Assembly: GCA_022578605.1 (NCBI GenBank)
Contig: MU394159.1
Location: 1-64,000, forward strand
DNA length: 64,000 nucleotides
Source: Camillea tinctor
Taxonomy: Eukaryota; Ascomycota; Sordariomycetes; Xylariales; Xylariaceae
Reading direction: 5' to 3'
Every line of letters starts with the position of its first letter. Position 1 is the stretch's first letter. Under the pieces are notes generated by a model that worked only from the letters and a program-made list of their open reading frames with translations, did no database searches and had not been told where the DNA came from. The translations under genes and the position numbers were made by a program. Shown piece by piece: positions 11,638 through 21,789 of this stretch.

Positions 11638-12651
11638 CAAAAATCAGGGAGGAAATTCGACCATATTCCGTGGACCTCTTGGGAGGTTTTTGTTTCAACT
11701 GGAAAGCACGAAGATAAAAATCAGGGGTGAGATGTGTATATGCGTGTGAGCAAATGAGGCAAAGTCACGTCATTGACACGGAATCTCACGAATGTTTTAC
11801 GTGATCATGCATTGCATCATCGGCCAGGATTTAATTATCGAGCCTCTTCTCGGTGCACTGGTTCTGGATGTTGCTCTCTGCTTTTCGTTTTCCTTTCTCC
11901 GGTCATTTCTTTTTCTTTATCCTCATCTTGGATACCCATATTTAGAGTGTCTGGCGTGTCACTTGTTAGAAAAGGGTTCAATTTACACTCACTACGGCGA
12001 GGTAGACTACCACGTCGCGGTATAGTGGCTGTGTGTTATTTATCAAGGTTTATTCACGAGGCGGGATGACTGAACGAACGATTGGAATGATTGGATGCCC
12101 AAACAATGTAAGGGGAGACTGTGCTGTAGAACTTATAGGCGGGGAATTCAAGTAGTTTTGAGTTTCAGCGGTAGATATTAGTTACTTTATGGCATTCCTC
12201 GTGCTCCCTCGTGCTCTCCTATTGAAGCTATATTCTTGACTGACTCTGTCTTAGTTAACTGTGTCTCTTATTGAGAAGCTCTTGTGTCCTGTTAGAGTTT
12301 TTTTTTTTTTTTTGCTCAGTGTAAGCCTCCTTGACGCTTCGAGCCCCCTCTATCTGACCGCCGCCGAATCCGAATCGTCCAAACCTGGTCTGATCGCATT
12401 ACTTGACTATCATACGCTTACTTGTAGACTCTATTAAACAAGATAATTAACAGCCCTTCTCTTCTGACTTTACAATCTTTAATAATAGCCCTCGAAACCT
12501 TTTGGAGAACCGACCATGTAATGTACACGCTCTACTAACTAAAGTACATGAAATCCATTAGAATCATAGTTTACAGACGAGTCGAACAGGACCCTAGCCT
12601 CCTCCATAAGAGATTAAAAAACACAGATCTTAACACATTTCAAGGTTAGAA
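11638..12651. other. Intergenic, convergent 3' ends
   Basis: About 1 kb between the stops of the TamA-like gene and the GH16 gene. It probably holds both 3' UTRs. A T17 run lies at 12298-12314. Open frames here are short and low in information; no gene is supported. Confidence 0.5.
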
Positions 12652-13644
12652 CTAGGAAGACAAGAGTTCATCGGCAATGCACACCCTAGAGCAGGAAGAG
12701 CTGTCGGCCGGCTGCTCTGTGTTATTGTACGCAAGGTCGATCCATTGGATATCCATTTGAGCGGCGCCACCGGAAGCCATCTTACCCGACCAAACACCAC
12801 CATCTCCCCAGACATTGAAGACCAGTGTGGTGGGATCGAAAGGTGCTTGATAAGTAATGGATGCTACCTTCTCCCCGTTAACGTACCATTCGCTCAAACC
12901 CGGCGTCCAGTCGTATCGATGCTCCTGCCAGTCTGTCCATGGAGAGGCCATGGCAACGACACGGGTAGCGTTTGGGTTTTCCGAGTCATCATTTCCGTTG
13001 TAGCCTGGCTGGTTCGTGTACTGCACCTCGTTCGTAGGCCGCTCCGTTCGAATCTCAAGGTCTGCCTCCTGTACAGGCGGGCCCTCAAGATACGTGAACA
13101 TTGCCGTCACGGCGCCAGGAGAACCCCGTGTTCGCGCGTACATGCGCAGAGAGAGGAACTGGTATTTCCCAGACGTAGTCTGGAATTCACTCGTCGACTG
13201 ATAGTCGTTCTGCCGCACCGTACGCATTGTCAGGTACGAGCTCTCAGTACCACTGTCTTGGGCGAAGTACATATTATTCTTCGAGTTGGTGCGAAACACA
13301 GGTCCGCTACCAGTACTCCAGCTCTGAATACTCCACGTGTCTGTCCACTCAGCCGAGGAGAAGTAGGAGTTCGTCACAGGCGCCGCGGCGTCCTTGGCCT
13401 TGTTGGTAATGGGCTGCGGGACCGAGAGGGCGGAAACCGAGACGGAGCTAGAGCTAGAACTTATGTTCCGAAAATCGAAGAATTTGTGATGAGCAAAGTA
13501 TGCTTCCGATGACGCGGACGCTTTGAAGCAATCACATGCTTTATCTCCACCGGAGACTGAGGCAGAAAGGGGCATGCCGAACACAGATTCCGATAGCATT
13601 GCCAGTGGCATAATCACAGCAAAAAAATAAGATGTGAGCGTCAT
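12652..13644 (-). CDS. Secreted GH16 glycoside hydrolase
   Basis: Intronless gene for a 330-aa secreted enzyme of glycoside hydrolase family 16 (beta-1,3/1,4-glucan or related polysaccharide cleavage or transfer). From the chosen Met the first ~23 residues form a hydrophobic signal peptide ending near SVFG. The catalytic signature E-x-D-x-E is present as EADLE (E193, D195, E197), next to QYTNQPGYNG, and HRYDWTPGLSEWYVNG follows, as in fungal GH16 proteins. An upstream in-frame ATG at 13698 is less likely as start: the TATA-like CTTTATATAT (plus strand) at 13727-13736 lies only ~30 bp before it, so the transcript probably begins downstream of it. The C-terminal region has a few cysteines but no GPI-anchor tail is obvious. 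Exact substrate cannot be told. Confidence 0.82.
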   Translation of the reverse strand: MTLTSYFFAVIMPLAMLSESVFGMPLSASVSGGDKACDCFKASASSEAYFAHHKFFDFRNISSSSSSVSVSALSVPQPITNKAKDAAAPVTNSYFSSAEWTDTWSIQSWSTGSGPVFRTNSKNNMYFAQDSGTESSYLTMRTVRQNDYQSTSEFQTTSGKYQFLSLRMYARTRGSPGAVTAMFTYLEGPPVQEADLEIRTERPTNEVQYTNQPGYNGNDDSENPNATRVVAMASPWTDWQEHRYDWTPGLSEWYVNGEKVASITYQAPFDPTTLVFNVWGDGGVWSGKMASGGAAQMDIQWIDLAYNNTEQPADSSSCSRVCIADELLSS

Positions 13645-16600
13645 ACTGGAAAGGATCTGAAAGATATACGAATGGGTTTGAGCGATTCCATGAAGCAAGA
13701 AATGTGACCAAAATTCGACTGCTTGTCTTTATATATGAGCTAATCCATGATCAACTTACATGTTACACCCTTGGAATCTGAGATAATATAAACTTGAGAC
13801 AAAGTAGGAAATATCAGGTACTCTCGCATCTAGGTTATCAATACTCATGTGCTTGATTCAGTAGGCGGAAAGCATAATCATCTCAGAGTCAATTCACCCA
13901 TTTCTCTCATCTAGTACCACTATTCATGCTGCCAGTATAAGGATCCTTCCTGTAGAATTGCCCAAGGGCATTCGTGTCGATTAGTAGCACACGGCTTCCC
14001 AATACATTCAACCATCAACTTCACAATATACATAGCTTTCATCCCTCAAACGTCACTATTTCCTCTCAATATTTCTCATATGCTTAGGTGATAGACTTAG
14101 CACTACGGTGACATAGAATACATTTATCATCAAGTAGTGGGTTTGTGCAATTGGGTACGCCACGGCACTAAAAGCCCTCCCCTCCCCCTTTCTTTACCCT
14201 TCGCTCCCTTCATTGTATGACATCGCAGGAAATTTGAGTGTTCCGTAATGATTTGCAATGAGCCTTTTTTTCCCCTAATTATTCGCTTAGACTTAGAACA
14301 AACAGTTTCATCAAGTGATTTTTCGGTAGAGAGCATAAGCGCATATAAAAGGCCTCGAAAAAATACGTCAACATCCCTAGGCATATCCCTGAGCTTATAA
14401 GCTTTCTGGAACTGGTCTCGGGTATCCCCGTCCTTTGGGAAACGATACTGCGGTCTTTTTACAGCCACGCTTCGTGCACTGCAATGGCAGCGTAACATTG
14501 CTAACCTTATTTCTATTTTCACCATGATCGAAAATGCGATTAAGTCTTAGATCCTTGGTGTTTTAATTCTAGGACCTAGTCTTCAGAGAGAACAAGTGCT
14601 TTTAGTCTGCTGTCGTACAATATTGATTAATTCGGTTTCACGGGCTCCGGAGTTCAAGTCACACACATGTCACAACAGCACTATTTGATACCTATTACAA
14701 AAGTCATCAATAAGAAATATTTCATTCATAAGATATACCAATATATTCAAGGAGTATGCTTTGGGGTCACACAATATTAAGGGTTTGTTTCCATCCCATC
14801 TGATTGTAGGGGGTGGCAAACAAAAAAACATCCTACACCCCTGAAGTGACTCCTGAACTTGGCGTTTTCGATTCATTGCCTACCTACAGCTCTCTCTAGG
14901 TTCCAATTATACTAGAATATGACTTGTTCTTTATCGACATATATTCTTGAAAGATTTAAACATAGCATAGGAACGAGTACACAATATCACCATGATATAA
15001 GTTATAGAAAGCCCCTTGCTTACTACTTCATGCCAAGTCCCTTCTAGGTTGTAGTTAGTCTAGTAGAACTGGTCGTTTACCATAAAGGCAATCACGCAAT
15101 CTGTTTGAAAGCTAAAGTGGAATATCTCAACTACCGTATGAAAAGCATGTCATACAGGACAGGTCGGAGATATGCATCAAGGTTGGCATATATCTTTTTT
15201 CGACTCATAAGCAGGGTCATGGGTAGTAGCTTAATATAGCTAGGGCACATGAACAGGTATATCATCCAAGGTTAGCTATTAATTTTGCGCAAATATAATA
15301 AGTTTGAAATATATATACCTTAGTAAATTGTTGGTGAGTTTCCTTTTTTTTTTCTCTTTATCGATTAATCCGATGTAAGCTCAAAGGACTATCAAGCATG
15401 CTTCCACCATTTAATTGGAATTAGTATACTGTCACGGGGACCAAGCAAGTGCTTTAGGTAGGTAATCAATACGTTGCTGTGGAAGGAGCTAAACTACAAC
15501 TGCAATTGTCACTGTTACCTATATACAAGAACCTTCTTTTTCCTTCCTAACCCCTGACATATAACATATCTATCTTATAGAGTGCTACTTAGAAAACCGA
15601 TCGTGATGATATTAATATTTATTCAGTAATTTCATGACTACCTAGGCTCCGATGTTTGATAGAGTAGTTCGGCGCTCTTTTCTCCCAAAGCCAGAATCTG
15701 CTTGGTCTCACGTATTCTTTATCAGGTTTGCATAAAAGCTCTCTATTCTGCCTGAAAATATATACAGAAATGCTTTTGACACTATAATGATTCCTCGGGA
15801 AATACCTCCAGAAAAGAATGATGTGCAAAGTCATCTCTCATTCTGAATAGTAAAGGTAGCACGAAGATTGAGCTTTTTAAGTTGGATTTAAGTATCTGAT
15901 CTGTGGAGTGCTATCTCATAATAAGAATATATAGGTATATGGTTGTCAAATAGCAATAAGAATTCCTTGAGGATTTCTTTCTACTTTCACGAACCGGTTT
16001 TCGTCCTAGAAGCGAACTAGCCAACCTAGAGTATCACAAGCTCAATCAGTATGCATGTAAAGTACATATAGAATCAAGTTATCGAAACAATCACGCCTTC
16101 AGTATCTATCTATAAAGCTAGTGTCAGAGATCTTTTATATACCCTTCTTCAGCGCTCTATATTAAATATAATAATTGCATTACGCGTCGCGAATTTTAGC
16201 TGCAGTTATTGTAGTCTCCCAAGTTCGGTTGTCGGGAAGCAGAATGGTGTCGTGCGCCTTGGCATTCTGACTGGACCACCGGTTTCAAGTATCGCATCCT
16301 AAGATCTTGTTAGCAATAGGAAGGCCGATGGGGAAGCCAAGTCTTAGAAGCCTGGGTTTATGGTTCTTCTATGTCCTAATTGCTCCGTTCAACCTTGGCA
16401 ATAGATCACGATATCTTGGCATTACTCATATTGTGGCCGGTAAGAAAAGGAAAGACAGCCAAAGAACCCGGATGGTCCCGCTGCTTAAGTCATGTTCCGA
16501 ATCGTTTCCTGCACCTATAACAACCTCAGGCCCATTGCTCATTCTCGTCAATATTTATATTTTATGTATTTGTTTGAACTGAGACCTCATCTGGCTTCAG

Positions 16601-17091
16601 GATTTGCTTACGATTCCGTCATGGAACATGATGGCATAGAATCATACCTATAGCACACCTGCCGGCCCTCAACCACACCGCCATTCGACAGCAGTTGCCA
16701 GTATGGACATGGAAAAGGAAAGCTACTCGAAGAGCCATTGTATTAGAGGAACAGATGGATCGCCTAGTAAAGCCATCTGTGGTTGGGATGAGGAGACGAA
16801 ACAAAACCGTGTATGGCATACAAGTCCAGTACCAGGGGTAATTGGAAATATAAATCGTCAGAATGCTTCCAACTTCACGATTAGCCGACAGTCACTGCAG
16901 CCTCAAGGTTGGACGTCATGGATTGTTTCCATCGTTCTTGGCTCCTTGTTATTGACAATGTTCCGCGAGCTTAACTATAGCACGTTCTTTCCCAGGAAAA
17001 GCTCCGAAGGGATTACTATTTTGAATGGCACAATAGAGGACTCAGCCATGATCGGTATGCTACCAGCATCATATTGCAGTCTTTGAGGTCG
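13645..17091. other. Promoter of GH16 gene and gene-free AT-rich stretch
   Basis: The first ~150 bp form the GH16 promoter, including the TATA-like word at 13727-13736. The rest is AT-rich. The longest frames (14130-14525 on the minus strand and 16703-17086 on the plus strand) show no family features. The frame at 16703-17086 lies directly before the ZIP gene and contains one hydrophobic segment, but it is out of frame with it and no credible intron joins the two. Confidence 0.5.
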
Positions 17092-18714
17092 ATGCTAACA
17101 AGAGTAGACACGGGCCCGTCACCATATAAATCAACATTACCGACACTCAGGCGCCGGACTTCCTGTGACTCCGGAGGATCGCAACACACAGACTACAACC
17201 TGTCACTGCGCATAGGTGCCGTATTCATCATTCTTTCGGTGTCCACATTAGCATGCGCGTTCCCCATTCTCGCAACTAAGTTTCCCGGGTTAAGAATGCC
17301 ATCGGATTTCTTCTTTGCTGTGCGCCATTTCGGCACCGGCGTCCTCATTGCTACGGCCTTCGTCCACCTTCTACCCACGGCATTCACTCTCCTAGGTGAC
17401 CCGTGTCTCTCATCCTTCTGGACGGTGAGTAATTTTGGGAGTCGTGTATCCCCCCTTTTGGCTTGTCTCAGCCCGGCTCGGGAGTCGAAATTGCCTATCA
17501 TGGTTAGGCGTATGAGTTGACTCCTGAGACACGGTCTCGAGGGCAAGAAAATTACCCAACATGGCAATTACTGACTCCCAGTTCCGTAGGACGACTACCC
17601 CGCAATGCCCGGTGCCATCGCTCTTGCTGGAATATTTTTCGTCACTATCATCGAGATGTTGTTACACCCAGCACGTAGCACACCGAGGTCAGAGACGACC
17701 GATTCACCTGAGCAACCTATTAGCGCCAAACGGCCATTACAGGGGAGACAGGAGAGCATTGGACGAAGTCTTTCGGGGATCGTGACGGGCGGCTATTCAA
17801 AGGACGAGATAACCCAGTGCGAGGCCTCGAACAACAATGAGAATAAAATTACGATGCAAAACGCCAAGGCTGGAGGACAAGGAAACTCTCCTGCCATCCT
17901 AACACCAGAGCAGAAGCATAAAAAAGAAATAATGCACTGTCTCCTCTTGGAGATGGGCATTTTATTCCATAGCGTTTTTATTGGTATGGCGTTAAGTGTG
18001 TCCATCGGTGGTAGCGAGTTCGTTGTTCTACTCGTAGCTATAACATTTCATCGTGAGTACCTAACTCCCCATACCTTGACAGGAATACTTAAGGGGGAGA
18101 TATTAAACATCAGCCAGAGACATTCGAAGGACTTGCTCTAGGGGCGAGGATTGCAGCTATTGAGTGGCCTAAGAAGAGCTCGCGACCTATTTTTATGGCT
18201 CTAGCTTATGGCTGCACGTATGTTTCATTCTACTTTTCTTCTACCTCCTCTTCACTTAAAATCTAATAGTATCACAGCACACCAATCGGTCAGGCTATCG
18301 GACTTGCTGCGCGGTCAGCATACAGCCCGGAGTCGGAAGTAGGTCTTATCTTGGTGGGGGTGATGAATGCAATAGTGAGTAAATTTTGGAATCGTTCATT
18401 CCCCCTTTTTGCCTGTATCGACCCAGCTCAGGAGTCAAAATTGACCATCATGGCTAAACGTATGACTTCGTACGACTTTTGACTCCTAAGACGCGGGTTT
18501 CAAGGGAACAAAAGTTACCTGATATGTCAATAGCTGACCCCCAACGTTGTAGTCATCGGGATTGCTAGTGTTCGCCTCTCTTGTTGAATTGTTATCCGAA
18601 GACCTTCTATCAGACGAAAGCTGGCGCGTATTGCGAGGGAGACGCAGAGTCTGTGCTTTCTTATTGGTCGTTGCTGGCGCGTTCGCTATGAGCCTCGTCG
18701 GAGCTTGGGCTTGA
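17092..18714 (+). CDS. ZIP-family zinc/iron transporter
   Basis: The 384-aa membrane protein is read from five exons: 17092-17424, 17590-18052, 18118-18217, 18278-18374 and 18553-18714. All phases close and the frame ends SLVGAWA. It matches the fungal ZIP permease pattern: LSLRIGAVFIILS (first helix), HFGTGVLIATAFVHLLPTAF (residues 79-98), a variable hydrophilic loop (~140-225), HSVFIGMAL (238-246), HQTFEGLALGARIA (from 265) and YGCTTPIGQAIG. The His/Glu in HSVFIG and HQTFEG are the metal-site residues known for this family. ZIP proteins bring zinc or iron into the cytosol; metal specificity is not determinable here. Introns 1 and 4 are introner-like elements; introns 2 and 3 (65 and 60 nt) are ordinary. 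The start at 17092 is the first in-frame ATG; a longer spliced N-terminus is possible. Confidence 0.85.
17425..17589 (+). repeat. Introner-like element, copy 1 (ZIP intron 1)
   Basis: Spliceosomal intron of 165 nt, phase 0, joining FWT to DDYPAMPG. It starts GTGAGTAATTTTGGGAGTC and ends ACTGACTCCCAGTTCCGTAG. It shares ordered blocks with the introns at 18375, 21277 and 43309, including ATCATGGTTAGGCGTATG. GGGAGTC near the donor and GACTCCC near the acceptor are inverted repeats; GGAGTC and GACTCC in the middle form a second, nested pair. The word GACG flanks the element on both sides, which could be a target duplication or chance. Confidence 0.88.
18375..18552 (+). repeat. Introner-like element, copy 2 (ZIP intron 4)
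   Basis: Spliceosomal intron of 178 nt, phase 0, joining VMNAI to SSGLLVFASL. It is homologous over its length to copies at 17425, 21277 and 43309. It carries a perfect 11-bp inverted repeat, AGGAGTCAAAA at 18430-18440 and TTTTGACTCCT at 18477-18487, with ATCATGGCTAAACGTATG in the loop. No flanking duplication is visible. Confidence 0.9.
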
Positions 18715-20059
18715 GTTCAAATAATAGCGTACGTGAATGTTATAACATTTATGTATACCTACCTAGGTACCTAGGTAATTATACTTATCTAAGATACCAA
18801 ATGGAGCTACTTCTAGACTGGTACACCCACCTCTTATTGCGATATTTGCATCCTTATCAACTGAGTACTCGTATCCATACACTCATTATAAAGGGACGGA
18901 ACCTCATTGATACAATACCTCATCACGATGGGTTGCTAATCAGTATTGTCTCTAATATATATTACTATATATTCCTATGTCGCCTATAAACTCTTGCAAC
19001 ATGGCAGATTAAATATCTAAAAGTCGCTCCCAATACGGAAAATGCTGCTTACAGCCCTTCGAGACATACTTAGTTGGCTTACTGAAGGGTTTAATAATGA
19101 CAGGCTACCTATGTGTATACTTAGGTCAAGCTGGTAATACAAGGTAACTTCAAGCACAAGATGGCACATATGCGTTTGAATGTCACCAATGATACCTGGT
19201 TAGTCCATAGATGTATACACAGTTGTCGGCAGAGGTGGGAGAAGGGGGATTCGATGATAACATTGCTTTTTTTTTCGTAAGTCATGGAACACTAAAACTT
19301 AAAGTATTCACGATATTATATTGAGGGGTGATGGGGTTTGATTCGAAGCACCCCCGTGAGAAGAAACGGGATATAGGAATCAGCAACACTGTGATCCCTA
19401 TATTCAGACGGGCTAATTTCTCGAATCAAGATATTGCCCTCTATATGAAGTTTTGCAGGTATAGTATAAGTAACCTAAGTTCAGTATAGTCGCACAATGT
19501 TCAAGTAATGATTACGAAGATGAATGATAATAAAATCTCCTACCTAATAAGGCCCTTGTTTTTGTGGTTAACGGCTAAGCCTGTTATCCACAATACACAA
19601 GCAGCAGCACATATACTATTGAACCTAGGTCAAGACATAAAAGGAACAGCAATTATAAACACCCAAGCATTGAAAATAAGAGAGATTATAAATCAACTGA
19701 TTTGGCGTATATATTTTCATACAATTGCTGAATAATACCCAGGCATACTGGAGTTGATTGTTATTCTCGTTGTTGTCCAGTAAAACCATGCTATCCGGGC
19801 AGCTCGTCCGCAAATTCGGCCGAACTGAGATATCCTCATTTAAGCATCGCAACCAACGTCAGCTCTTAGCCCCTGACCCTTCACCCAACGCTCCCCGCAC
19901 AGGCTTTTACATATAAATCTGGGTGCTGTTTGATATCATAACTTATACAGAGGTTAGAAGACTACTCGCACATCGATATTCTGTCTCTTGAGCACTCACC
20001 TGACAAAAATACCAATTTTGATACCCACTTCCGTTATTTCTAGAAGAGTGCCATAAACC
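18715..20059. other. Intergenic, AT-rich
   Basis: Gap of 1.3 kb between the ZIP and AIF-like genes. It contains a tandem of the palindromic word ACCTAGGT at 18761-18776, found again in many intergenic spots of the window. The frame at 19508-19735 is AT-rich and unconvincing. The last few hundred bases are presumably the AIF-like promoter. Confidence 0.5.
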
Positions 20060-21535
20060 ATGGCTCAAGATTCCCTTCCTACATTCCCTACGCCCCCCAA
20101 GGCCATTATCATTCTGGGTGGATCCTATGGTGGTATTTCTACGGCTCATTACCTACTCAAGCACGTAGTTCCTCGGCTCCCGGACAGCACTTCCTACCAA
20201 GTCATACTCGCCAGCGCCGCGACACAGGCCATGTGCCGCCCGGCCTGTCCACGGGCCCTTATATCTGACGACATGTTCCCACAGGACAAGCTCTTCGTCA
20301 ACATAAGGGAGGCCTTCGCGCAATACTCAGCCGGTGCCTTCCGCTTCATCCACGGCCACGGCCGTAGACCACGAAAACCGCACCGTGGACATCCGCCGCA
20401 CCGTGGGCGACTCCACGAAGGTAGACGCGGAGGCGGGAGAGCCGGCAACGCTTACGCTCAGCTACCATGCCCTCGTCATTGCCACCGGCGCCTCTACCCC
20501 GTCTCCGCTCCTCGGCCTCAACCGCGACGAGATCGCCCTGCGCGCGCACTAGGCCACGTTCCGGAGGGCATTGCCACGCGCGAAGCGCATCGTAATCGCG
20601 GGCGGGGGTGCCTCGGGGGTCGAGACCGCCGGCGAGCTGGGAGAGCATCTGAACGGCAGCGGCAGTAAGTCGCGAGACAAAGTCGACATCGTGCTCGTGA
20701 CGGGAGGGGCGCAGATCCTGCCGGGACTGCGCTCGAGCATTGCGCAAAAGGCCGAGTCGTACCTGGCACGGCTCGGGGTGACGGTGCAGAAGAACACGCG
20801 TGTGAAGAGTGTGGTGGTTGCTGGCGGCGATGGAGGAGCCGAATACGATACGGAGCGGGACGTCGCTTCTGCTGCGGTGGTCACGCTAGCCGACGGCGCG
20901 GTGATACAGGCCGACCTATATCTACCCGCGACAGGGACGCGGCCGAACACAGGGTTTCTTTCTCCCTCGCTGCTGGCGGTAGATGGGCGGGTCGAGACGA
21001 ATTCGGCCACACTGCGGGTTGATGGGGCAGGGCCGCGAGTGTACGCCATCGGCGACGCAGCGTCGTGGGCGCAACCTGCTGTGCATAATATATTGACCAG
21101 CGTTCCGGTGCTTTGCGCGAATGCGAAGCGCGATTTGCTTCTGGCTGCTGGAAAGGGGGGGAAGCCGGAGAATGGGAAAGTTTCGGCTAGTAGTACGGAG
21201 GACAGGGTTTTTAAGGAAGATACACGCGAAATGCAGATGGTCCCGATTGGAAGAAGTAAAGGAGTTGGTGCTGCTAGTAAGTACTTTTGGGAGCCATTTA
21301 TTCCCCTTTGCCCTGTCCTGAGAGTCAAAATTGCTTGTCATGGCTAAGCGTATGCGTTTTGACCCCTGAGACGCGATCTGAGTAAATAACTTACTTAATA
21401 TGGCAAATACTAACTCTACTCGTCACAGTGGGACATCGATTGCCTAGCTTCATGGTCTGGATGATCAAGGGGCGGGACTATTGGCTATGGTCGACTAAAG
21501 ATTTATGGAATGGGAAGCAGTGGGCTAAGGAGTGA
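20060..21535 (+). pseudogene. AIF/AMID-type FAD oxidoreductase, disrupted
   Basis: Conceptual exons are 20060-21276 and 21429-21535, separated by an introner-like intron. The N-terminus has the dinucleotide-binding IIILGGSYGGISTAHYLL. Later come YHALVIATGAS, the second Rossmann motif RIVIAGGGASGVETAGE, LPATGTRPNTGF, YAIGDAASW and a C-terminal FMVWMIKGRDYWLW typical of fungal AIF-like (AMID) proteins, NAD(P)H:quinone-type flavoproteins. Two lesions break the frame. One is a +1 shift near 20350-20365 in a repetitive ACGGCC stretch, compatible with loss of one 5-nt unit. The other is an in-frame TAG at 20550-20552 where Gln (CAG) would fit, a C-to-T change in a CpA context. The downstream part is otherwise intact with normal splice sites, so this is either a young pseudogene or two sequence errors. 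Confidence 0.75.
21277..21428 (+). repeat. Introner-like element, copy 3 (AIF-like intron)
   Basis: Intron of 152 nt, phase 1, joining GVGAA to MGHRLPSFMVW. It begins GTAAGTACTTTTGGGAGCC and ends ATACTAACTCTACTCGTCACAG. The core holds GAGAGTCAAAATTGC, GTCATGGCTAAGCGTATG and TTTTGACCCCTGAGACGCG. These are the same blocks in the same order as the other copies, with a short deletion in the middle and one between the C-tract and the core. Correct removal restores a family-typical C-terminus in the disrupted gene. Confidence 0.88.
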
Positions 21536-21789
21536 CAAGGCTGAAGGTATTAAGAAGAATATAATTGGGGGGGGAAGGGGGGTCATTGAATTTCGAAGGT
21601 TCTCGTACACGACTATAATATATCGCCCGTTGCAGTATGAAGGGCCAACCGTTAGAATAGGAGAAGGGGGGGGGGAGTTGTTCCACACATAGCTTAATAC
21701 CACTTGCTTTCATTGGATATATCTTACATCTTACACACTATTCAGTATAGACAACCATCAAAGTTCACCCATCACAAAGCAGCCTAGTC

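Noticed and set aside
12745..13512. 255-codon frame on the plus strand
   Set aside because: It is exactly antisense to the GH16 gene and its sequence is Arg/Val-rich without any family motif; it is a shadow frame.
14130..14525. 131-codon minus-strand frame
   Set aside because: No motif, membrane segment or splice continuation was recognised, and base composition is that of the surrounding AT-rich block.
16703..17086. 127-codon frame just before the ZIP gene
   Set aside because: It has one hydrophobic segment but no recognisable family, lies in another frame than the ZIP gene, and the only possible joining intron would be under 30 nt. A uORF or separate small gene cannot be excluded.
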